Shown one piece after another: positions 46,966 through 56,689 of a DNA stretch of 64,000 bases. Each line of letters begins with the position of its first letter. The stretch's first letter is position 1. This DNA is from Cristatella mucedo (taxonomy: Eukaryota; Bryozoa; Phylactolaemata; Cristatellidae): contig WPIO01000042.1 in the NCBI GenBank assembly GCA_009760855.2, positions 1,770,001-1,834,000 on the forward strand. Reading direction: 5' to 3'. The notes below the pieces were generated by a model. It saw nothing but the letters and a program-made list of their open reading frames with translations, was not told the origin of the DNA and made no database searches. A program made the translations under genes and the position numbers.

Positions 46966-48184
46966 GATTGAGAATCCTGTTTCGGTTCGAAGTTACTTAC
47001 TTATCAAATACGTTCAACATTCTGCAAAGAGTGGTGTAAGCTCAGCTAAGAAGCGTGCTGGATGATAACAAACATACCCCAACAGATTGTCTAACTGAAT
47101 GTTAGGCAGACGAGACTGCATTGGCGAGACAATACCAAGGGTCACCTGATAAGTCGCAATCGCAATAGGTTGTGTAATGATACATTACAATGTGCTCTTA
47201 CCTGTGTTGCAAGCATGAAGCGTGCTCTAGTTTTAAAGTTGGTTCAAATATCTATTAGGCAGTGGAACAAAAGCGTGCAAGACAAAAGCGTGAACTAAAA
47301 TATATAAATATAAATATATAAATATAATATAATATATAATAATATAATATAATAATATAATATAATATAAACAATATAATACATATAATATAATAATATA
47401 ATATAAGACTATAATATAATATAATATAATAGTAATATAACATAATATAATAAATAAATATATATATAAAATATATAAAAAATTAGGCAGTGCAAGACAA
47501 AAGCGTGCAAGACAAAAGCATGCAGACTACAAAGGCAGAGCATCGACAAAAGCGTGCACTGCCTTTGCAGCCTTGAAAAATGCGTGCATGAACAAGTATG
47601 CAACTATACTTTTTTTAAATACGGTTTCATTGATTTAACTGACTTTCTACCTTATAAATAAATTACTGTTATATCAAGAACTAACAAATACTGCATTGTA
47701 CAGCTGGTGTGGAAGTAACAATACCATGTCCGGCTTCGTCATGTAACAATAATACAGTTGCTGTTATGCAGCATAACTAAAAAGTCCTATACATATTTCA
47801 TAAGTAGTAGCTATTTACGCAATGGTCGTAACGTTGGCCTAAAACGCAAATAAATCTTAAAGTTGGTAACGTAAACACAAAATGAACTAGTGAAACTTAT
47901 GCATGAATAGTTTAATGCTTTTCCATGCACAGCCTAACAATTAAGTTTGATTATTTTTGCATAACCTTTGTACCATGATTTATGACGGTTAAGAAGAATT
48001 CGTAACAATTGGATTGCAAGTTATTAATAATTAGCTTATAATATAAGAAAATTATACATTTGAAAAGTGAATAGAGAATTTATATGAATTGTTACTAATT
48101 AACGATTTTTGTATCCAAGTGAGAGAAAATAGTACCGTGGCCGACCGGCTGTATCATATCCAGCTCTATTTGCATTCAGTAGCG
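46966..48184. other. AT-rich region without recognised gene
   Basis: It includes an irregular (ATATAATATA)n tract at 47290-47480. Around it the word caagacaaaagcgtgcaag recurs (47265-47290, 47495-47560), flanking the AT tract on both sides and suggesting a duplicated or repeat-bordered insert. No coding potential is seen. The sequence becomes similar in composition to the MULE element that follows. Confidence 0.5.
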
Positions 48185-49345
48185 GAAAAAACCGTTTGTC
48201 AGAAGCAAAAAAGATGATCTCTTACGTGACTGTTACAGACTACGTAGAGATAGAATTCTTGCAGATGGCAACATCTCAAGGAGGTGCTCCGGAAAAGATT
48301 GTTCTCGGCGTATTAAAGTCAGTGGTATGAATGAAGTCACTCTTGTGACGGAGAACAATCATTCATTTTACCTTGATCAAATAATTAAGCCGTTAAGGTT
48401 GCTGCAAGCAACTCAAGCTATGCGGTGTTCCGTATGGTCCAGTGAATGCTCTAGCTGACATTGTCGTTCCGGAGCCGCTTAAGTAAACAACGAGGAGTGA
48501 CGATTTTGTTTGCTGCGGGACTCTGGTAAAGAAAACGCAAAAAGACTTCTGATGCTTTGATTGATATGATATGATTTTATGGTTCTATGGCCATTGCGGA
48601 TCTTATTCAATAGCACCGTCGTCGGTTTATCTATGGGACGTTCCCAGTTGCACCACAGATCTTCTGATAAGTTTTTGCTATCCATACATTAATCAATGGT
48701 TCTGCATATCCTCTCATCTGCATCTAGCAGCCAGATAAATCAGAAGAAAGCTACGAACGTGTTCTTCGCAAGCTGCTCGAATCGCAGCCAACTCTGAATC
48801 AAGCAAGCATCATGTCAGATTTTGAGGAAGCCAGTCCGCATGCCTGGTCAGCCATCTTCCGCGGAGCGCAGACAGTTGGGTCATCTCGAATCTTTGACTC
48901 TCAGCTTAAGATTTAAATCTTGCAACAGTGTACCGTGACGATGAAAGTCATCTGTGAATGTTACAACTGCTTTCAACGAATTTCCGGATGACTTCGCTTC
49001 TCTAATGGCACCATTGATCAGCTACTGGGAAGGAATTGCACAAAGAGGAAGAGCACAGAGAGGTCGACGCGACAAATCCAAGTTTTCCTTTGCAACTCTG
49101 TAATGTTCGTGCTCGCACCATCGACAACCTACATCGCACCAGCAACGCAGTTGAGGCCTGACATGAATCTTTTAAACGGACGGTCGATTGCCCAAACCTG
49201 TCCGTCTACAAATTGGTTGAACACTTCCTTCAAGATCAGGATGACTATGAATAGAAGATAGAGAGGCTCCGTTCAGGAATCAGACATCCAGAAGCACCCA
49301 AGTCGAAGTAGGTTCGCCTTGATCAACGCATGGAGGCGTTGACAC
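48185..49345 (+). pseudogene. FLYWCH/MULE-type transposase pseudogene
   Basis: No frame exceeds 60 codons, but fragments in order reveal the family. The first is LLRDCYRLRRDRILADG with RRCSGKDCSRRIKVSG and ENNHS at 48204-48365, a FLYWCH-like zinc-binding domain (C-x4-C then H). A region near 48629-48715 reads YGTFPVAPQIF, then VFAIHTLINGSAYPL (the DGTF block of MULE transposases, with the catalytic Asp replaced by Tyr). ESYERVLRKLLESQPTLN with ASIMSDFEEA (second Asp) follows at 48739-48838. Finally RTSNAVEA and HESFKRTVDCPNLSVYKLVEHFLQDQ lie at 49138-49247. At least eight stops or shifts are present. The CxH block usually following SDFE is not recognisable. Terminal repeats were not identified. 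Confidence 0.75.
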
Positions 49346-49689
49346 TAACATAAATAACAGTCCTAGTGGGGAGATTACCTTCGAGGAACCGCACAGAGCC
49401 TGAGCATTAAACTAAAAAATAGGCTACAATTATTAGGCTATATGAACACTTTTTATAAACCACACCATTTCAAAATATTTTTAAAAGCTGGCCTAAATTA
49501 TGATGTGGTTCCTATTATACTACCTATTGATTTTCCTTCATAAAATACTCCAATTATCAACTATTACTTACAATTATTGCTAGTTTTTCAAGCCAGCATA
49601 GCCTAAAATTGTTATTTAATTTTTTCGCGAATTTTTCGGCTTGGTTGTGCTTACGAAAATATCCACACCACTCCTGTCGCTCAATAATC
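49346..49689. other. AT-rich region, nothing recognised
   Basis: AT-rich sequence between the MULE remnant and a LINE-A fragment. It could include the 3' part of the MULE element, but I see no inverted repeat. Confidence 0.4.
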
Positions 49690-49870
49690 TGCGAAACCTG
49701 TTCTCGCCTGCGGAATGTTACATCACGACGCTAGCCGATGGTCTAGATGAGCTTGCTCCTCGGAATAGGCTCACTGTAAGCCCTCGCCCAAAACCTAGGG
49801 TTTACGTCAGATAACCACATAACTAGGTGCACTAAGCAAAAGCTTGAGAAACCACAGAATACCATAAGCA
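49690..49870 (+). pseudogene. LINE-A pre-RT fragment
   Basis: The translation TTLADGLDELAP followed by LTVSPRPKP parallels NTTLANTLDESAPLTKHTVRPRPDGL of the minus-strand copy at 43.7 kb. After it the reading frame is lost. The stretch 49871-50039 is unassigned. Confidence 0.6.
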
Positions 49871-50039
49871 TTCTTAACTGATCTCAGTAGGACCTTACCT
49901 AGATATCCTTGCAGCGACAAGGCAGATAACTTCTCTAGCTTCGTTGTCTGCAAGAATATAATGTAATGAAATGTACCCTTGTAGTCTGTAACTTTCAAAA
50001 CAAATAAGAATCGAGTGGGTGTTGAGTTGAAAGAGTTGA

Positions 50040-50275
50040 AGATTCTTCTGAAGAGTTTTCTATAAGCTACTCAAAGCCTAAGTGGCTTTTTTTGCGCACT
50101 TGGTAATCAACAGACTTCATCTCAGGTAGCAAAGGGAAAGTGAGAAGCATATCTAAATCATGACAGTAGTCAAGGAAGTGAGTAGCATACAAGTAGCAGC
50201 TCAGTACGGCTGGAGAGGATGTGCGAAAGTCTTCAGTAGGAGAGAAGATGTCGTTGCGCTAGAGCCGTGGAGTAA
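50040..50275 (-). pseudogene. LINE-B 3' end
   Basis: agagttttctataagctactcaaagcctaagtggc ... cagacttcatctcaggtagcaaagggaaagtgagaagcat is the antisense 3' portion of LINE-B. It is truncated at gtcgttgcgctagagccgtggag and abuts an (AAT)n run that belongs to the next LINE-A copy. Confidence 0.75.
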
Positions 50276-50282
50276 TAATAAT

Positions 50283-51215
50283 AATAATAATAATAACAAT
50301 GCACTTAATAATAATAATATTGCACTTGATAAAGCGCCCTCAGAGAACTCAATCTCTTTCTAGGTGCTTTACATTTGCTGCAAAGGGAAATGCAACTGAA
50401 TGGTGAGTAATATCATGCTTGATAAACAAACAAACTGAATAAAATGGTTAAGGGTGACTTGCACAGGGTCAGCACACGAATGTGGTTAGTGGCAGCATGC
50501 ACAGTGTCAGCACGCATAAGCACAACAAGGACGAATCACAGGGACCCACTAAATGCTGTCCTAAATAGGTGTGTTTTTAGGCTCCTTTTAAATGTGGTCA
50601 GGTCAGGGGATATCATGATTTGCGAGTCGAAAGTGAGTTCCAGGCTTTGGGAACAAACGAACTAAATGCACTAGCTCCAAATAATTTGAGGTTTGTACGA
50701 GGTATTGGAAGACTGCTGGATTCCGAAAAGCGGGTGGTACGATGCTTGGCCTGGTGGGGGAGTAGACCTGAGAGATAGGCTGGAGCCGAAGAATGAAGTG
50801 ACCTAAAAGTGAGCGACAAAACCTTAAAGTCGATCCGTTGCTTGACTGGTAGCCAGTGCAGGTCGGCGAGAAGTGGTGTGATGTGACAACTGCCACGCTC
50901 ACGACAGACAAGCCTAGCTGCCGAGTTTTGCACAAGCTGCAATCGCCTGATCGCACATTCCGGTAGGCCAGCAAGGAGTGAGTTACAGAAGTCAAGACGG
51001 GATATCACAAATGCATTTACCAACTTAGACGTGGTATCCTTATCGAAACAAGCCCGAACTTTAGCAATAGTATGAAGCTGAAAGTACGCAGACTTGACTG
51101 TGGAGCTGATGTGGTCGTCTAACGAGGTCACTTTGGAACATGACACCTAGATTTCGAGCTGATTCAACGGTAGATCTGCTGGCAGAGCCAATTTTGAGCG
51201 CTAGCCTTTCCAAAA
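50283..51215 (-). pseudogene. LINE-A 3' half, nearly continuous frame
   Basis: From the tail at 50330-50370 upstream, the minus strand encodes VTSLDDHISSTVKSAYF, AKVRACFDKDTTSKLVNAF, VISRLDFCNSLLAGLPECAIRRLQL and ADLHWLPVKQRIDFKVLS, with only a few breaks near the C-terminus. It is 5'-truncated at about the LGV..F motif. Among the younger-looking copies. Confidence 0.85.
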
Positions 51216-51477
51216 GGAATTTGAAAGTCTAGGACCTGCAGAGCAACAGCATATGCTACCAACGGTCTTTCAGCGTGGATAGGATCCTTCCGAAGTCCAT
51301 TGCAAAGGAAAGATCCCCCAGCTGACGACTGCTCTCCTTCAGTGACGTGCCCACGGGACTCATCTCCCCCTATGCCTTGCAGCAACTCTGTGTTGTCATT
51401 CAAGCATGCCACCCACTAGTGACCTAATCAGGAAGTTCATCTCGCAGTCTAACAATAATGCTAGCCTTCTAGATCGT

Positions 51478-51815
51478 ATAATAATAATAATAATAATAAT
51501 AACACACTTGATAAAGCGCCCTCAGAAAACTCAATCTCTTTCTAGGCACTTTACATTGGCTGCAAAGGAAACACAATTGGATTGTCCTGTATGTGCTTAT
51601 GCGTGCTGACACTGTTGAATGCTGCCACTCACCACACTTGCATGCTGACCTTGTGCATGTCACCCCTAACCATGTTATTCATGTTGTTTATCAAGCATGA
51701 CATTCCACTCACCAATCGATTGCGTTTCCTTTGAAGCAAATGTAAAGCGCCTAGAAAGAGATTGATTTCTCCGAGGGCACTTTGTTATCATGTGTTATTA
51801 TTATTATTGTTAGTG
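51478..51815. repeat. two LINE-A 3' ends head to head
   Basis: A minus-oriented tail (51478-51580, with (AAT)n at its left edge) is joined within a few bases to a plus-oriented 3' end (51583-51815). The latter starts at tgtcctgtatgtgcttatgcgtgctgacac and ends in the stem-loop and (ATT)n. The pair forms an inverted repeat over about 60 bp with ATT/AAT runs at both outer ends. A third, minus-oriented scrap (agcatgcttgataaacaacaag) follows at 51818-51905. Confidence 0.8.
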
Positions 51816-51954
51816 GTAGCATGCTTGATAAACAACAAGAATAAATATGGTTGGAGGGACATGCACAGGTTCATCATGCAAGTGTGGTTAGTGGCATGCA
51901 CCCAATGTCCTCGTTCTTCGGTGCCTAAATATGCCGAAGCCATGTATAACTAAC

Positions 51955-52190
51955 ACAATAAATATGTCATTAGCCTCAGGTCTTGTCCCCGAAACCTTCA
52001 AGGAGGCTATTGTTATGCCACTCACTACGAATGTACATTTGACCTGTAGAACTTCCACGAACTTCAGCCTGACTTCCACTCCCTGCTGTCGTTCATATTG
52101 AAAATTCTAACCCAACAAGTACGTTCCAGTAAGATTTTAAAGCTTATCACTCCACAGAATCAGCATTGCTGAGGGTATATGATTATCATT
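51955..52190 (+). pseudogene. LINE-A reverse transcriptase fragment (N-terminal part)
   Basis: NMSLASGLVPETFKEAIVMPL parallels INISLASGHVSAPFKKALVRPL of other copies, and ITPQNQHC-encoding DNA (cactccacagaatcagcattgc) marks the HSTESALL motif. Other segments are scrambled by frame shifts. Confidence 0.65.
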
Positions 52191-52221
52191 TAATAGTGCA
52201 GATTTGGTTATAATAATTAAT

Positions 52222-53085
52222 AATAATAATTCACTTGATAAAGCGCCCTCAGAGAACTCAATCTCTCTCTAGGCGCTTTACATTTGCTGTAAAGTGAAAT
52301 GCAATTGAATGGTAAGTAAAATCATGCTTGAAAAAACAAACAAAATGAACAATATGGTTAGGGGTGACATGCACAGGGTCAGCATGCAAATGTGGTTAGT
52401 GGCAGCATGCACAGTGTCAGCACGCATAAGCACATCAAGGACGAATCACAGGGACCCACTAAATGCTGTCCTAAATAGGTGTGTTTTTAAGTTCCTTTTA
52501 AATGTGGTCAGGTCAGGGGATGTTTTGACGCAGGTCGGGAGGAAGTTCCAGGCTTTGGGAGCATACGAACTACATGCACGGTCTCCAAAGGATTTAAGGT
52601 TTGTACGAGGTATTTCTAGACTGTTGGATTCCGAGAAGCGGGTGGTACGATGCTTGGCCTGATGGAGTAGACCTGAGAGATAGGCTGGAGCCGAAGAATG
52701 AAGTGACCTAAAAGTGAGCGACAAAACCTTAAAGTCGATCCGTTGCTTGACTGGTAGCCAGTGCAGGTCGGCGAGAAGTGGAGTAATGTGGCAACTGCGA
52801 CGCTCACGACAGACAAGCCTAGCTGCCGAGTTTTGCACAAGCTGCAATCGCCTGATCGCACATGCCGGTAGGCCAGTAAGCAGTGAGTTGCAGAAGTCGA
52901 GACGGGATGTCACGAATGCATGAACTAACTTGGACGTGGTATCTTTATCTAAACAAGCCCGAATTTTAGCAATGTTATGAAGCTGAAATTAGGCGGATTT
53001 GACTGTGGAGCTGATATGGTCGTCTAACGAGAGGTCGCTTTGGAATATGACACCTAGATTCCGAGCTGATTAAGTTAGAAGATCT
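52222..53085 (-). pseudogene. LINE-A 3' half
   Basis: The minus strand has a 155-codon frame (52446-52913) from MTSRLDFCNSLLTGLPACA through ADLHWLPVKQRIDFKVLS to TFKRNLKTHLFRTAFSGSL, followed by the 3' untranslated part and stem-loop tail at 52225-52290. It is 5'-truncated near 53085. Very similar to 50283-51215, including shared unusual changes, so the two may be related by segmental duplication or one subfamily. Confidence 0.85.
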
Positions 53086-54480
53086 CGTCGTGGTCTTTAT
53101 GGATATTTTGGCAATGTTTGATACTGCTGAGTACCAAGTCTTTCTCGAGTGCCTCTCACCACGTCTGGGCACACTGGGAATGCACTGCAAAGGTTAAGGT
53201 CATATCTCAGTAAGAGACTCCAGAGAATTTGATGTGAACAGACACAAATCCTCCGAGGAACCGCTGAACTACAGGGTACCTCGGGTTTGTGTGCTTGATC
53301 TCTTTTTGCAATTTACAAAATTCACAATACACACTCTCCTTGTTGTCAATGTTATCGCCAAGCACTCCCAGGCTTGCGTTTTTACCCAGATGAAACACAG
53401 CTGTACCTACAGTATCTCTCCCCGCCTCCCCGCTCGTCAAGTTCCCTAAACTCCCCTGCCACATGCATTGCTAATATTCGCACTTGGCTGGCACTATCAT
53501 TTCTCACACTGAATGAGGATACAAGCAAATTTTGCAGTGGTGGTCAAAACTAAAGCGACTAAGAAATTTAAAAATCTAGCCCACAAAATGGAGTCGGCCA
53601 GAATTTCTCCTGTAGCACCAGGCCAGAATTTCTCCTGTAGCACCCGCACGAAACCCGGGTGCCATTTTTCAGCGACCTTTCACCCAACGATCAAACCAGC
53701 TCCACAGTTCAGTCTGCCAAGTTTACGCTAGGTAACATTGCAAAAATTTGAGTCGGCTTAAACAGGGATATCACATCAAAGTTGGCTCATGCATATGTGA
53801 CATCCTATCGAGACTTATGTGACTCACCATTTGCTGCCGGTGCTTTCAGTTGGTGCACAACTCTGCCGCTACAAGGCTTGTCGATCGTAAGCGACGCAGT
53901 TGCCTTACTACACCAAACCTCAGCTACCTGCATTGGCTCTCCACGCGCTGCGCACCGACCGACTTCAAAGTTTTGTCACTTACTTTGAGGTTCTTTCATT
54001 TTTTATTTCAGCCTATCTAGTTTTGTCACTAACTTTGAGGTTCTTTCATGTTTTGTTTCAACCTATCTATCCGAACTAATTTCCAGTCTGGCTAGGCATG
54101 GCACCACCCGCTCTTCTTAATGAAGCGGCTGTGCTGTGCTTTGAATTTGTTTGCCTCGAACCAACCATAAATCTTTTTGAGACCATGCCTTTAGTTCGCG
54201 GGCTCCCAAAGCATGGAGATTACTCAAGACTGACGTATTAACATCTCCCGATTGCCGAAATTTAAAAGAAGCTATTTAAACACCTATTCCTCGCAGCTGG
54301 ATCCGTGTTAACTGTTGTCCTTTGCGAACTTGTGCGCTGCAGACGTTCTGCATTTTATCACTAGCCATAGTAACATATTTCAGTTAAAGCATTCAGGTAT
54401 GTAAAGTACCCAGGCATAGATTTACTTAGTTCTCTGACGGTGCTTTACAGATGGGCCCTTGTTATCGTTATTATTATTAT
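53085..54480 (+). pseudogene. old, highly diverged LINE-A-like element
   Basis: Fragments of AFDT..YQVFLECLS, NRHKSSEEPLNYRVPR, ISPVAPGQNF / ARNPGAIFQ and SYRDLCDSPFAAGA correspond, in order, to AFDTIDHQVLFERLSS, NGQRSSGVPLRYGVPQ, ISPVESARNLGVIFQ and TSRLDFCNSLLSG of the intact copy. Stops and a local duplication (53600-53640; 53965-54060) are present. It ends with a weak tail and (ATT)n at 54410-54490. Confidence 0.7.
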
Positions 54481-54644
54481 TATTACTATTAGGCGCGTGA
54501 TAACTCCAGGTACTAGTTTATTGTAGAGCCTGGAGAGTTTTTGAAAGCAGCAGGCTGTCATCCACCGTAGATTGCTATGCGGCGAGGTTTTCCACGCCAT
54601 TCCGCAGATAGACCATGAAATACCACGAGAACATGTGCAATTAC

Positions 54645-54988
54645 TTACCGTATTTTATTGTGTATGAGCCCCCTTTTCCAAAATTTGGGGTCAGATAATG
54701 GAGACGGGGCTTATACATGGGAGGTTACTTTTTGTGCTTTAATATTTCGCTAAATAGCGCACCTGCTTTGAATGCATTTCCGGTATTTGAATGCATTTTT
54801 GTGGCATTTCAAATGGAAAGGACGGCGCGAAAGATGAAGCAGTATATGAAGAGAGTGACGACGACAACGAAGATAACGGAGTTTCCACCAAATTTTAAGC
54901 CTGTTATATAAAAGAGAAGATGGAGAGGGTGTCACAAAAATTGTATCAAACAGGGGGCGTACACATCGGGCTTATTTGTTAAAGGTAA
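54645..54988 (+). mobile_element. MITE-like DNA element with TTACCGTATTTT end
   Basis: The left end ttaccgtattttattgtgta, continuing tgagccccc, is mirrored loosely by the right end gggggcgtacacatcgggct...ttaaaggtaa. The internal ggggcttatacatgg repeats the terminal motif in inverted form. Ends that pair gtgtatgagccccc with ggggcttatacat are common in short cut-and-paste elements of animals; I cannot name the superfamily. An internal 64-codon frame (54717-54911) contains a Lys/Thr-rich stretch of unknown meaning. Confidence 0.5.
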
Positions 54989-55523
54989 AATAATAATCAA
55001 ACCTGCAGAAGCCGCATATGGCTTATTTTTTGGTTTAGAAAGTTTAGCTGAACATCCGAAGTAATTATTCGTCAATTGCGTATTGAGCTTCGAAGCTAGT
55101 GATACGTAATCTGTTGCTGCACAGATGTGGCCCACGGTGGATAACTACTCCGCATTAGCGACATGTAGTTCACAGTACGACTAGTTAGGCCGTGCTTCGA
55201 GGAGCAGCTACACTAGTGTCTGTCTGCTCAACAACTTGATCTTGATACAAATTTAGTGAACGGAAATGCTAAAACTATTATTCGAGTTTTATGGACCCCC
55301 TGAAGCTCATTCGTAGACCGCAAATGGGTCGACGGAGTCCAAGCTAAGAAGTCCTGCTTCGGCGCCATGATGCCCACCGGATGCTCTTCGCTGTGTTCGG
55401 ATTGCTTGCCAGAGCCCTCAATTGCCATTTGTGCGGGTACCCATGAGCAACCACTTCTAAAGCGCGACGATCCTGCCTACCCACGTCCGCCGATACCCAG
55501 AAGTTCGGTCGCCGGACCACTCA

Positions 55524-55590
55524 TACCCATACGCATACCCACACGCATACCCACACGCATACCCACACGCACACCCATACGCATACCCAG
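55524..55590. repeat. 12-bp minisatellite (CCCATACGCATA-like)
   Basis: About six units of acccacacgcat / acccatacgcat in tandem. A 12-bp period keeps the frame open, giving Pro-Thr-Arg-Ile on plus and Val-Cys-Val-Trp on minus. Confidence 0.9.
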
Positions 55591-55710
55591 ATCGCCATGT
55601 TTTTGCCAGAGACGCTGTCTCGGATCGTATACGGAGGCTTCTCGCCATCATCCTGCGGCTTCTTCTTTAGCTCGCGCTCGGTCGCGGTGGCGTCCACGTC
55701 CACCGCGACT
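55587..55710 (-). other. possible internal exon, product unknown
   Basis: Between acceptor-like aaataaatcag and donor-like atctgg/gtatgc the minus strand encodes VAVDVDATATERELKKKPQD, followed by DGEKPPYTIRDSVSGKNMAI. Codons end mostly in G or C and the composition is protein-like. No partner exon could be joined. The donor lies inside the minisatellite, which weakens the case. Confidence 0.2.
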
Positions 55711-56252
55711 CTGATTTATTTGGCAATTTCGATTTGATCTTTGAAAGTCCGTCGTCCCGATTCCGATCCGAGGCAGGCCCGAATCTCACAGACCCGATCG
55801 AAAAACGTCTGACTCTTCAAGAACTGCGGGCAGACTCAGGCGCTTTCGAACTCTCAAAGGGACCCTTAGGTGGGATGCTTAAAACGCAGGCCGATACCCG
55901 CGCACGCCCGCCCGGAGGATCGCAGACCCTCGCACCCACGCACCTCGCACTACCCACATGGGTACGAGTGGGTGTGACAGTGGGTTTGGTTATGAGCACC
56001 CAGTTGAGGGCTTTGATGCCCACACTTTGAGGTGCCCAGCACCAGGCGAATCCGTCGACGCCACGCTTGAGCTAGAAGGGCAGCTCGAGGCGAAGATGCT
56101 TCTTTTGCGAGGCAGACGTCAGCGGCTGGCTTCGAGCTTTCGGGTCTCAGCGGCCGCCTCAGCGACGTCGAATCCGATTGCTCGGAGGTGAATGCAGAGC
56201 AAAGCAGCACACAACCTTGACCGACAGCTTCGATGTGCACGGCGACGGCTGG

Positions 56253-56309
56253 GGCGGGCGGGCGGCGGCGGCGGCGGGCGGCGGCGGGCGGCGGCGGCGG
56301 GCGGCGGCG

Positions 56310-56360
<51 letters not shown>

Positions 56361-56361
56361 T
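56253..56361. repeat. (GGC)n/(GGCGGGC)n repeat
   Basis: Irregular GGCGGGC words pass into uninterrupted GGC. Frames through it are Gly, Ala or Arg runs and are artefacts. Confidence 0.95.
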
Positions 56362-56473
56362 ACTGGATCGCGAGGTCGTTGCCAAACGGCAGACGGCGGG
56401 CGCCTGCGTCGATCGAGGTGCGGTCGCTGCTTGCTGGTCTCACTTTTCTTCCGAGCTGACGCATGCGCTGTCT

Positions 56474-56650
56474 TGGTGAGCCGTGATGGCGCACTAGGTA
56501 AGGCGGTTGCTTTTCACGACCTCGGTCCCGACGTCGTGGGTTCGATTCCTGTGGTGGGCGATCCTTTATCGCCACTGCAAGCGGTGGTGATAGCCGTAAT
56601 GGCTCTTCTTTCGCTATACAAAAAGAGGCGGTTTAATCAGCTAGGATTTT
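56474..56650 (+). mobile_element. SINE-I copy, well preserved
   Basis: Head gagccgtgatggcgcactag, then gtaaggcgg (A-box region) and gtgggttcgattcctg (B-box). Body gtggtgggcgatcc ... gccactgcaagcggtggtgatagcc ... tctttcgctatacaaaaagagg, ending cggtttaatcagctaggattttt. This is the best reference copy in the window. A 17-base spacing between head stem halves is tRNA-like, but it is not a tRNA gene. Confidence 0.85.
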
Positions 56651-56689
56651 TTTCCCGTCGAACTCGCCGCTCTTGCACACAGCTAGGCG

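Larger units (their letters stand above)
54989..56473. other. region with candidate exons but no recognised gene
   Basis: GC rises after 55300. Coding-like patches appear on both strands (plus 55734-55900; minus 55587-55710) without resemblance to known families. A minisatellite and a GGC array interrupt it. Confidence 0.4.
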
